A stretch of DNA of 5,809 bases from a candidate division CSSED10-310 bacterium (GTDB taxonomy: Bacteria; CSSED10-310; JAFGDC01), in contig JAFGDC010000073.1 of assembly GCA_016932295.1 (NCBI GenBank), positions 1-5,809 on the forward strand, in the 5' to 3' direction. This document shows positions 1 through 5,802 of this stretch, piece by piece (the first letter of the stretch is position 1; each line of letters begins with the position of its first letter). The position numbers were made by a program, and so were the translations under genes. The notes under the pieces are model-generated. The model saw nothing but the letters and a program-made list of their open reading frames with translations. It did not search any database and was not told where the DNA came from.

Positions 1-96
1 GCGCCGATCCCGGCCCTGGGCGGCGGCGGCATGCTGGCCCTGGTGCTGCTCTTCGGCGCGGCGCTTTTGGGTATCAGGCGGCGCGGGATTAGATAG
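1..96 (+). CDS. 3' end of an exported protein with an IPTL/PEP-CTERM-like C-terminal sorting tail (partial)
   Basis: Only the last 31 codons are in the window; the gene begins to the left of base 1 and stops at TAG (94-96). The visible residues follow the tripartite plan of C-terminal sorting tails: a short P-I-P-A-L-G motif followed by glycines, one hydrophobic segment (M-L-A-L-V-L-L-F-G-A-A-L-L-G-I), then an R-R-R cluster and stop. This resembles the IPTL-CTERM and VPxLG/PEP-CTERM-like families, where the tail holds an exported protein in the inner membrane for processing or surface delivery. The body of the protein, and so its function, is outside the window. A plain C-terminal membrane anchor is the alternative. 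Reading frame and tail architecture are seen directly; the sorting role is inferred from the family pattern. Confidence 0.7.
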   Translation, partial: APIPALGGGGMLALVLLFGAALLGIRRRGIR

Positions 97-121
97 GAAC
101 TACTGGTTTTTCATTGAATGA

Positions 122-149
122 AGGAGGGGCGTTTCGAGGCGCCCCTCTT
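122..149 (+). terminator. Hairpin after the plus-strand gene, possible terminator
   Basis: The arms 122-131 and 140-149 pair over ten positions (core GAGGGGCG with CGCCCCTC, plus one G-T wobble and an outer A-T) around an 8-base loop. It lies 26 bases after the TAG of the plus-strand gene, where a terminator is expected. No T-run follows the stem, so it may act as a transcript-end stabiliser or a factor-assisted terminator rather than a classical intrinsic one. A 13-base palindrome (110-122, TTCATT-G-AATGAA) abuts it. Confidence 0.5.
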
Positions 150-260
150 CCCATTGCGGGCGATACGGCATTGAAACGGGCGGACAACGGGTAACGGGTT
201 GTCACTGCTGAAGTCCCCGGTTGTATTCTCGATCCTGCTGACGGGTTGTCCCGAACAGGT

Positions 261-293
261 TAAAAAAACCGGAGCCGCCCGGAGGCGGCCCCG
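261..293 (-). terminator. Intrinsic terminator of the large protease gene
   Basis: Read on the minus strand, a ten-position GC-rich stem (CGGGGCCGCC with GGCGGCTCCG, one G-T wobble) closes on a TCCG loop with a C-G closing pair. That is the unusually stable cUNCGg tetraloop class. A GG and then seven T residues (complement of 262-268) follow at once. It starts 22 bases past the stop codon of the protease gene. Stem, tetraloop and T-tract are all seen directly and make a textbook rho-independent terminator. A small inverted repeat (GGAAC-GTT-GTTCC, 302-314) sits between the stop codon and the stem. Confidence 0.92.
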
Positions 294-315
294 ATTCAGT
301 TGGAACGTTGTTCCG

Positions 316-3300
316 TCATTCCCAGCCGAAGACGCAGTTACCCACTGAACTGGCCAGGTCGAAGGTGCCGCATTCGCAGAGCACCGCCCAGAACATAATG
401 CCGGCACCGCTGCCGGCGCCGTCCGGCCAGGTGAAATCCAGCAGCGTCTGGGTATGGCTGCCAGCGGGGATGGTCACCACCGCGTAATCGAGATCCGGAG
501 TCCAGTCATCCCAGAACCAGTACGAGCCGAACACGTCGAGCACCGCGTACTGGTCGATCTCCTTGGCTGGACCGGCGTTGACCGTGATCAGTTCGAGCAG
601 GAACCGATCGCCGCCGTGGTACATGCTTTGATTGGTGTTGATGGAGAGCAGGATGGGACCCGGTGTGCCGACCGGTGTCGGAGATGCGGGTGGTTCAGTG
701 GGCAGCATGGTGGCGGTGGGAGGCGGCGTCTCGGTGGGTATAAAGGCGGTGGGCGTCGAGGTGGGCGTGGGTGTATGCGTCAGATATGGAGTGGCGGTCG
801 GCGTGGGCGTGGGGGATACCGGGGTTGGGGTGGGCAGGGTGCCGCCGGGGCCGGCCAGCCAGTAGACGCAGTTCTGGATCAGTTGCTCGCGGACAGGACC
901 GCCGCTGTCGAGATCGGCGATATTGAAGGTCAGAAAGAGAACCTGGCCGCCGTTGAGCGGGTTGCCATCGGGATCGTACCCCACCACGCCGGCATATGAC
1001 TGACTGCTCCATCGCAGGATCTTATTGGCCTCGGGATTCTCGGTGACGCCATCCTTGTTGCCGTATCCGGCTGACCCGGTGTGATCGATGGTGGTCGGCA
1101 GGACATTGGGCACGCTGCAGACCGGATGGGCGGGGATGTTGACCTGCAGGCTGCCCGGGTTGTCCGTGTGCCAACTGTTGCAATGAAGCACGTTCGCTGC
1201 GAAGCTGGTGTAGCCGGGATAGGAAAGGGCGTCGTACCCTATCTCGCCGCCCTCGATCAGAAGGTGACCGCCGGCGGTCACGAAAGACTCGAGAGCGGTG
1301 CGGTATACTTCGATACTGATGGGTGATGTGTTGATTCCGGCGGAAGATACCAGCATGGAATACTCCGTCCAGGTGCCGGGATCGGTGTCGAAGGGAGTTT
1401 CCTCCACCACCGTGAAACCCATGCCCTCCAGCGCCGCGACGAAGACATCGGCATTGTTGGCGCCGCCGTCATCGATCACCAGCGCCGGCAGAAGCCCGAT
1501 GCTCAGCCTGAAGGTGTCCTCACCGGTGAAATAATCGGCAGCTATCGACAGGTTGAACTCAATCTGGGTTCCCACGACTGCATCGGGGCTGATCTGCAGG
1601 GAGAAGTGTTCATCGCTTGCGCCCGAACCGCCGGCCGGAATGGGTGGCCAGGCTGCGGTGCCGTCCAGGATGGTCACGTCCCCCGAGGCCGTGCTGAGGG
1701 TGGCCACCGTGTTGGAGGCCTGGCACGAACCGGAATTATGCAGGATAACGGGTAGGCTGATGAGTTCACCGGGATCGGCGATACCGTCGTCATTACCACC
1801 GGAATCATCGACAATGAGCTGAGAATACGCCAGTATTGGGGCGCCTATTGTTTCCGTCACCGTGGTCACGCCGGAACCCTCTGTGCTGCTCCAGTTGATG
1901 GTGAATATCACCATTGTGCCGTCGGGGGTGGCGGGATCGGAGACCCAGGCCAGGTGCGGCGCGAGGCTCTCACCCGTACCGTTGTGTGGTATATCGGGGA
2001 ATGTGGTGGCGCCGGTGGTCATGGTGACATAGGTGGAGTTGTCAGCGGCCACGGCGGTGATCGTCGTGGCATCCACACCGCCGTTGTTGGCGAGGGTCAC
2101 GGGCATGACGATGGCTTCGCCCGGGTTGGCGGCGCCGTCGTTGTTACCCGCCGAATCATCGAGATAGTGGTCCGTGACATACAGGTTCGGGGCGTTGCAG
2201 GCGCGCAGGTAGGACAGCCTGATATCATCGATGTTCCAACCCGAGAACGCATATGCGGAATCGGTTGGTCCCATGGTCCAGCGCAGGTAAATGCCGGGTT
2301 GGTCGTCCGCGTAATCGGAAACATCGAACGTGACCGGTACCCAGGCATTGTCGGTCACGCCGCCGGTGTTGTGATAAATCTCCGTCCAGGTTGAGCCGTC
2401 CGTGGAGATCGAGACCACCGCGTGATCGTAGGTGGGTGTTTCGACGTTCAACCAACGATAGAAATCGAAGGTCACTCCCTGGGCGCCGGCGCAACTGATG
2501 GGCGGGGTGACCAGGTGGAAGGCGGGGATACTGTTGTTGTAGTCCCCGTCAAGATCGTACCCGTAGACATTGTCACCGGTGTACCCGGATGTGGGATCGG
2601 GATTGCCGTGGGCCGTCCCGCCGCCGCCGGTGGGAACTCCCCATTCCCATTCGCCGCCGGAAATCACCCACTGCGGATCGTTGTCCATGTCTTCCTCGAG
2701 CAGAATAAAGCGGCCCAGCGTGGTGAAGCTGTAGTAGGCGCCGCCGTTGTCGTCGATGGTCTGGTTACCCACCGCGTCCGTCGCTACCACCTCGAAATAG
2801 TAGGTGGTGCACTGCATGAGATCGGCCAGTTCAGCGATATGCTCGGCCTGCAGTCCGCTGCCTTCGAATACCAGGCACGGCGGCACGGTGTCGCCGTAGT
2901 GCAGCATGGTGTCGGTGTCTTCATCGGTGGTCCAGGTGATGGTCACGCTGCTGTCCGTGAGGTCCGAAAAGACCACATCCCCAATGACGGGTCCATTGCA
3001 ATCGCAGTCGGCCGTGTCGTAAACATCCTGCGGCGAGCCGTCGCAGTCGTCGTCGTGATAGTGAACCTCGATGATATCGCCGTGGCTGACCAGCAGGTAG
3101 CCGGTTCCCGATTGGGTGGTGGAGAGTGTCATGGTGCCATGGAATTCACCGGTGTCGGAACCGGTTTCAACGATATCGAAGACCTCCCAGGCCGGTTCCG
3201 TATCGGAGTGAATCTCCGCTGTCCAGGTGTCGACCGCCGCCGGACTGGTGTTGAGATCAGCGTCCCAGACCTTGATGAGCACCGTTTCGGCGCAGTTGTA

Positions 3301-5328
3301 ATGATTGTCGTCAAGAGCGACGTACCCGCATCCCGTGACCAGCGCCAGGGTGACGCCCTCATGAGGCGTGTATCCCCATGCGGTGGCGGTCACGTAGATA
3401 TCGCCGGGGGTCATGGCGGCACAGGTCAGCACCGCCTGGCCGGTGGCATTCGTATAGGCGGTGGCGTAAAACTCTCCGTCCTTCATGACGCACACAAGGG
3501 CGTTCTCGATGGGTGAAGCGCTCGCATCCGTGACGGTGACCGTGAGATCCACCGAGCCCACCGGCACGGCATCGTCGTAGGTCACCAGCATATCCAGCGG
3601 AATGCCGCCCCACACCTGCAGTTCTGGATCACCGAAGCCGTTGAATTCCTGCATTTCGACATCATAGTAGGTATCACCGGCGTAGACCGCTGACATGTAT
3701 AGTTTGCCTTTGTTGGTGGCGCCGGCGAAGCTGGTGATTCCGTCCCAGAAGACACCCTTGAAGAAACCCCTGGCCAGTTCGTCATTGTACCCGGTGTAGC
3801 TCACCCTGGAGGATGCCCAGCAGGTGACCGCGGCGTATGGTTCGGCGGCGGTTCCGGTCTTGGTGAAACACTCCGCGAAGCAGAGATCCGCGTCGTAGTG
3901 GCCCGATTCGCAGGTGGGGCCGATGATCACCGGCAACTGGCGGCCGTTTGTCAGGGCCTGGATATCACTGTTGGTGAAGGGGACATTGCACCATTCCGTG
4001 ATATCGCCGTGCCCGCGGTACGTGCCGTAGGACACGCCCGTGTTGAACTGGCCGGCGACATCGCTGGTCCCGTGGGCGCCGTCATTGAGCAGCGTGGTGG
4101 TGATGCCCGCATCCTGCAGGATGCCCTGGATGATCTGGGCGGTCTCCAGCCACTGCGGCCGTTCCAGGCCGTAAAACACCATCGCCGCGTCGTACCAGTC
4201 TGTCTCGTCCATGAACGGCGTGCGTTCATAGGATACGGCCTTTTCCACCATGGCGGCCGCTTCCAGGGCGGTCTTGACGGAGAACCGCGCCAGGAACACG
4301 TCGGAATAATCATCACCGTCCATGCAGGTATACCAGTGATCGGTGGCCACATTCCCGCCGCCGTATGGATCCGGCACGCCGGGATGATGGGGGATGTATT
4401 CCACATCTCCCACCAGCAGCACGTAGGTAGGCGGAACGTCCCAGTTCAGATAACAATCGTTGATGAAGTCCCAGACATCCTGATCGGTCGTTCCGATAGC
4501 GCTCATGACCTCCATATCGGCGGCGACACCCTTGCGTGTTTTCCACTCGATGAGCGGCTCCATGGCGGTTGCAAACGAGTCGTGGCATACGATCAAATAC
4601 GTACATTCGTCGATATCCCTGGCGCTGCGGCGCGTGCTCAACCGCTTGAACGCCTCGAAGTTGGCGAAAGTGGAGCTGTACAGCGGCTCGAATGAACGGG
4701 ACAGGGTCAGGGCGCCCAGATCGCCGCCGTGATACTGCACGGCGACCCTCAGCCGTTTCGCCACCTTCAACGTGCCGGTGGCGAAGTCGTAGCGGATAGG
4801 AGTGACCACGGTCCGCACGAAACGCACGTCGCGTATGTGTGACGGCGGACCGGCTTCCACCAGCGATATCGGGAACATGCCGTTCCCGTCGTAGACCATC
4901 GGATCGAATTCCAGTTCCGGCTCCGGCTCGCCGGGCCGATCCGGAGTGGGACGCCGGAACGGCAGCACCGGCGGCGTTTCGAACTCGGCCTCTTCCAACA
5001 CGGTCACGGTGGTCCAGACATCGGCGCCGTTCGGCACGGCGATGAACTCGATGATGGCCGGCAGGTCGGGCTTGCCAACCTCCGCCACATACCCCGCATC
5101 GGGCACCGATACCGCCACGTATTTCTCACCATCCACTTCCCGGTGACGAAGATCGAAACCGGGCAGGGCGATCTCGAACACCGTGCGCTGGGCATCGCAA
5201 CCGGTCAGCCACACCTCCGGACCAACGGGTTGCCCGGACGCCAGCGGCACCCATTGGGCGGTCACGCCGGCACCGGTCAGAATACCCCCCAACAGGCACA
5301 TGAATCCGACAAGCCAAAGCTTATACAT
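316..5328 (-). CDS. Secreted multidomain gingipain-like cysteine peptidase (family C25), 1670 aa
   Basis: Predicted extracellular cysteine endopeptidase of clan CD, family C25. Start chosen at the ATG whose complement is 5326-5328: it has AAGGAGGAG seven bases upstream and opens directly into a signal peptide. An in-frame ATG 21 codons earlier (5391) has no such site and would put a polar, basic stretch ahead of the signal. Domain order by residue: signal peptide 1-24; gingipain-type prodomain about 25-241 (G-K-P-D-L-P, A-V-P-N); catalytic domain about 242-575 with L-V-G-D-V-E-Y-I-P, Y-R-G-H-G-D and G-P-T-C-E-S-G-H; Ig-like 577-664; Cys/Asp-rich beta domain 665-777; fibronectin III 779-871; MAM/jelly-roll-like 872-1041; two tandem acidic-loop modules 1048-1279; amidotransferase-like fold 1281-1493; Pro/Thr linker 1499-1558; terminal domain 1559-1670. 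The His440-Cys473 spacing of 33 equals that of the gingipain dyad. The C25 call is firm; substrate specificity is unknown. It is much longer than the catalytic unit alone, the extra length being adhesion-type modules. Confidence 0.9.
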   Translation of the reverse strand: MYKLWLVGFMCLLGGILTGAGVTAQWVPLASGQPVGPEVWLTGCDAQRTVFEIALPGFDLRHREVDGEKYVAVSVPDAGYVAEVGKPDLPAIIEFIAVPNGADVWTTVTVLEEAEFETPPVLPFRRPTPDRPGEPEPELEFDPMVYDGNGMFPISLVEAGPPSHIRDVRFVRTVVTPIRYDFATGTLKVAKRLRVAVQYHGGDLGALTLSRSFEPLYSSTFANFEAFKRLSTRRSARDIDECTYLIVCHDSFATAMEPLIEWKTRKGVAADMEVMSAIGTTDQDVWDFINDCYLNWDVPPTYVLLVGDVEYIPHHPGVPDPYGGGNVATDHWYTCMDGDDYSDVFLARFSVKTALEAAAMVEKAVSYERTPFMDETDWYDAAMVFYGLERPQWLETAQIIQGILQDAGITTTLLNDGAHGTSDVAGQFNTGVSYGTYRGHGDITEWCNVPFTNSDIQALTNGRQLPVIIGPTCESGHYDADLCFAECFTKTGTAAEPYAAVTCWASSRVSYTGYNDELARGFFKGVFWDGITSFAGATNKGKLYMSAVYAGDTYYDVEMQEFNGFGDPELQVWGGIPLDMLVTYDDAVPVGSVDLTVTVTDASASPIENALVCVMKDGEFYATAYTNATGQAVLTCAAMTPGDIYVTATAWGYTPHEGVTLALVTGCGYVALDDNHYNCAETVLIKVWDADLNTSPAAVDTWTAEIHSDTEPAWEVFDIVETGSDTGEFHGTMTLSTTQSGTGYLLVSHGDIIEVHYHDDDCDGSPQDVYDTADCDCNGPVIGDVVFSDLTDSSVTITWTTDEDTDTMLHYGDTVPPCLVFEGSGLQAEHIAELADLMQCTTYYFEVVATDAVGNQTIDDNGGAYYSFTTLGRFILLEEDMDNDPQWVISGGEWEWGVPTGGGGTAHGNPDPTSGYTGDNVYGYDLDGDYNNSIPAFHLVTPPISCAGAQGVTFDFYRWLNVETPTYDHAVVSISTDGSTWTEIYHNTGGVTDNAWVPVTFDVSDYADDQPGIYLRWTMGPTDSAYAFSGWNIDDIRLSYLRACNAPNLYVTDHYLDDSAGNNDGAANPGEAIVMPVTLANNGGVDATTITAVAADNSTYVTMTTGATTFPDIPHNGTGESLAPHLAWVSDPATPDGTMVIFTINWSSTEGSGVTTVTETIGAPILAYSQLIVDDSGGNDDGIADPGELISLPVILHNSGSCQASNTVATLSTASGDVTILDGTAAWPPIPAGGSGASDEHFSLQISPDAVVGTQIEFNLSIAADYFTGEDTFRLSIGLLPALVIDDGGANNADVFVAALEGMGFTVVEETPFDTDPGTWTEYSMLVSSAGINTSPISIEVYRTALESFVTAGGHLLIEGGEIGYDALSYPGYTSFAANVLHCNSWHTDNPGSLQVNIPAHPVCSVPNVLPTTIDHTGSAGYGNKDGVTENPEANKILRWSSQSYAGVVGYDPDGNPLNGGQVLFLTFNIADLDSGGPVREQLIQNCVYWLAGPGGTLPTPTPVSPTPTPTATPYLTHTPTPTSTPTAFIPTETPPPTATMLPTEPPASPTPVGTPGPILLSINTNQSMYHGGDRFLLELITVNAGPAKEIDQYAVLDVFGSYWFWDDWTPDLDYAVVTIPAGSHTQTLLDFTWPDGAGSGAGIMFWAVLCECGTFDLASSVGNCVFGWE
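319..654 (-). other. C-terminal beta domain after the linker, putative sorting or anchoring module (residues 1559-1670)
   Basis: About 112 residues: L-S-I-N-T-N, Y-H-G-G-D-R-F-L-L-E-L, then L-D-V-F-G-S-Y-W-F-W-D-D-W, an I-P-A-G-S strand, D-F-T-W-P-D-G-A-G-S-G-A-G-I and a final N-C-V-F-G-W-E. From memory, domains of this kind (aromatic L-D-V-x-G-x-Y-W-F-W, a W-P-x-G-A-G motif and a terminal F-G-W) recur behind Pro/Thr linkers at the ends of unrelated secreted proteins in uncultured bacteria, as a shared sorting tail would. It does not look like the type IX secretion C-terminal domain of Porphyromonas gingipains. Function is inferred. Confidence 0.5.
655..834 (-). repeat. Pro/Thr-rich linker coding repeat (residues 1499-1558)
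   Basis: About 60 residues consist almost only of Pro, Thr, Ser and small hydrophobics, in P-T-P-T and T-P-T-S-T-P runs. This is an extended, likely flexible linker, and in the cell a candidate for O-glycosylation. The DNA is a degenerate low-complexity repeat of GGTGGGCGT-like units on the plus strand. The linker separates the multidomain protease from a compact C-terminal domain. Confidence 0.85.
850..1488 (-). other. Glutamine-amidotransferase-like (Rossmann-type) module, probably non-enzymatic (residues ~1281-1493)
   Basis: Residues P-A-L-V-I-D-D-G-G form a first strand, followed by a helix and M-G-F-T-V-V-E-E, then M-L-V-S-S-A-G and a helix leading to F-V-T-A-G-G-H-L-L-I-E-G-G-E-I-G. 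This alternating pattern fits the class I amidotransferase/ThuA-like fold found in secreted bacterial proteins. The expected nucleophile-elbow Cys is not seen; the strand runs into E-G-G-E. A scaffold or binding role is more likely than catalysis. The fold call rests on pattern alone. Confidence 0.5.
1492..2187 (-). repeat. Two tandem copies of an acidic-loop beta module within the protease
   Basis: Residues 1048-1164 (bases 1837-2187) and 1165-1279 (1492-1836) are homologous copies of about 115 residues. Copy 1 has D-D-S-A-G-N-N-D-G-A-A-N-P-G-E and copy 2 has D-D-S-G-G-N-D-D-G-I-A-D-P-G-E, each followed by a P-V-x-L-x-N-x-G strand. The match is also visible in DNA around 2121-2165 and 1770-1812. 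The D/N-rich loop looks like a calcium-binding turn and the rest resembles CARDB/NEW3-type beta sandwiches. The copies have diverged well outside the loop, so the duplication is old. Confidence 0.75.
2206..2715 (-). other. MAM/jelly-roll-like module (residues ~872-1041)
   Basis: The segment starts with an acidic stretch, then W-E-W-G-V-P and a Gly-rich turn, a D-L-D-G-D-Y loop, the strand V-T-F-D-F-Y-R-W-L, V-S-I-S-T-D-G-S-T-W-T-E and, near the end, G-W-N-I-D-D-I-R-L. This order is typical of the jelly-roll domains on secreted bacterial peptidases and cell-surface proteins, often thought to bind carbohydrate or protein. No ligand can be assigned. Confidence 0.6.
2716..3600 (-). other. Three beta-sandwich modules: Ig-like, Cys/Asp-rich domain, fibronectin III (residues ~577-871)
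   Basis: Residues 577-664 resemble the Ig-like domain that follows C25 catalytic units, with V-T-V-T-D, then P-I-E-N-A-L-V and Y-T-N-A-T-G-Q-A. Residues 665-777 open with D-D-N-H-Y-N-C-A-E-T-V, continue with V-W-D-A-D-L-N and end in an acidic Cys cluster (H-Y-H-D-D-D-C-D-G, later D-C-D-C). Residues 779-871 show a fibronectin III pattern: S-S-V-T-I-T-W-T-T-D, L-H-Y-G-D, T-T-Y-Y-F-E-V-V-A-T-D and Y-S-F-T-T. Such modules usually act as spacers or in adhesion; roles here are inferred and borders are approximate. Confidence 0.65.
3604..4605 (-). other. C25 catalytic domain with His440/Cys473 dyad (residues ~242-575)
   Basis: Caspase-like fold typical of gingipains: T-Y-L-I-V opening strand; L-L-V-G-D-V-E-Y-I-P at 304-313; T-D-H-W-Y and the acidic D-G-D-D-Y at 329-341; A-R-F-S-V with a following helix (E-K-A-V-S-Y-E-R); G-H-G-D with His440 (codon 4009-4011); P-T-C-E-S-G with Cys473 (codon 3910-3912); and G-F-G-D-P-E-L closing the domain. 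Both catalytic residues are intact, so an active enzyme is expected. I cannot tell Arg from Lys specificity from sequence alone. Confidence 0.85.
4606..5256 (-). other. Gingipain-type N-terminal prodomain (residues ~25-241)
   Basis: The segment between signal peptide and catalytic domain has the features of C25 propeptides: a beta-rich stretch with G-Y-V-A-E-V-G-K-P-D-L-P, then A-V-P-N-G-A, then a V-V-T-P-I-R-Y segment and hydrophobic strands. In gingipains this region keeps the zymogen inactive and is cut off on maturation. It ends in a basic cluster (K228-R229, R233-R234, R237) just ahead of the first strand of the protease fold (T-Y-L-I-V). Boundaries are approximate. Confidence 0.7.
5257..5328 (-). 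other. Signal peptide of the C25 protease (residues 1-24)
   Basis: The first residues are M-Y-K, then a hydrophobic core rich in Leu, Val, Gly and Phe (residues 4-22), ending in V-T-A before Gln25. This fits signal peptidase I cleavage after Ala24. The n-region carries a single lysine. Cys11 lies inside the hydrophobic core and is not in a convincing lipobox, so a lipoprotein is unlikely. Confidence 0.85.
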
Positions 5329-5333
5329 CGACA

Positions 5334-5342
5334 CTCCTCCTT
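5334..5342 (-). promoter_or_regulatory. Ribosome binding site of the C25 protease
   Basis: On the minus strand AAGGAGGAG lies directly upstream, with GGAGG seven bases from the ATG at 5326-5328. This near-perfect Shine-Dalgarno match decides the start codon against the in-frame ATG at 5391. Confidence 0.9.
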
Positions 5343-5394
5343 GCTGTCGTTTTTGAGCTGAATGACCCTCTTTCACGCATTTCATGTTCACACA

Positions 5395-5429
5395 ATTATG
5401 TACCTAGCAGTTCAGAACCCTGGAGTCAA
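5395..5429 (-). promoter_or_regulatory. Weak sigma70-like promoter candidate for the protease gene
   Basis: On the minus strand TTGACT (complement of 5424-5429) matches five of six -35 bases, and CATAAT (complement of 5395-5400) matches five of six -10 bases. The gap between them is 23 bases, longer than the usual 16-18, so they may not work as one promoter. The AT-rich patch stands out from the GC-rich surroundings and lies about 70 bases before the start codon. Confidence 0.3.
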
Positions 5430-5773
5430 TGATTCGGCTGTATCCAGGCACTCCCGGATCCGCTCCCTGGCTTGTGCGGGACTGCAGGAGAGGCGCGAAG
5501 ACAGTGACATGCCGCGCCCTTGAGTGACTCGTTTCACGCAACGGGCGGGGTGGAGCTGGATGCGTCACCAGGACGTGGCAGCCGGCCCCGCCCGTGCATC
5601 ATTCGCCGGGTTGGCCGGGGCGGCGGTATTGGGCACTGGCAGGCGGGTGGGTGCGGACGCATGCTGGTACTGGCAGTGGCTGCGGACCGACCGGATCGAT
5701 TCGTCATGATTCATTGCCCCTTAGTCACTCGAACATGGTCCGGCACCCCGCGGAACGAACTCGTACATGGCTC
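5430..5773. other. Upstream non-coding stretch, no gene supported
   Basis: This stretch has only short open frames, with no good ribosome binding site and compositionally biased translations. I find no tRNA, no repeat array and no recognisable regulatory RNA. The longest frames (61 codons, plus strand, 5524-5709 and 5594-5779) overlap each other and look like chance in GC-rich DNA. It probably holds distal control sequence for the protease gene and the flank of a neighbour beyond the right edge. Confidence 0.5.
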
Positions 5774-5802
5774 GGCTGAGGGCCCCTCCCCCGCCCTCAG
5801 CC
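5774..5802. terminator. Stable hairpin at the right window edge, possible terminator
   Basis: GGCTGAGGGC (5774-5783) pairs perfectly with GCCCTCAGCC (5793-5802) around a C-rich 9-base loop, giving a ten-pair stem. No T-run follows on the minus strand, and the window ends 7 bases later on the plus strand, so its direction and function cannot be settled. It could end a transcript entering from the right or be an intergenic repeat element. Confidence 0.4.

Noticed and set aside
183..250. Repeated ACGGGTTGTC (194-203 and 241-250) and an inverted GACAAC/GTTGTC pair as a possible operator or repeat array
   Set aside because: There are only two short copies with no regular spacing, in a convergent intergenic region where an operator is not expected.
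111..407. Minus-strand open frame of 98 codons across the convergent intergenic region
   Set aside because: It overlaps the end of the protease gene in another frame and runs through the strong terminator and the second hairpin, which a real gene would not.
2422..3516. Long plus-strand open frame of 364 codons opposite the protease gene
   Set aside because: It lies wholly antisense to a domain-rich gene in GC-rich DNA, has no recognisable domain, and its residues mirror codons of the real gene.
3898..4695. Plus-strand open frame of 265 codons opposite the catalytic domain
   Set aside because: It covers the strand opposite the conserved C25 core, including the His/Cys codons, and shows no family features of its own.
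5329..5391. N-terminal extension of the protease to an upstream in-frame ATG
   Set aside because: It would add 21 polar, basic residues in front of a normal signal peptide, lacks a ribosome binding site, and encodes the true ribosome binding site within itself.
5524..5779. Two overlapping plus-strand frames of 61 codons each
   Set aside because: They have no ribosome binding site, no recognisable domain, and a Trp/Arg/Ala-rich composition typical of chance frames in GC-rich DNA.
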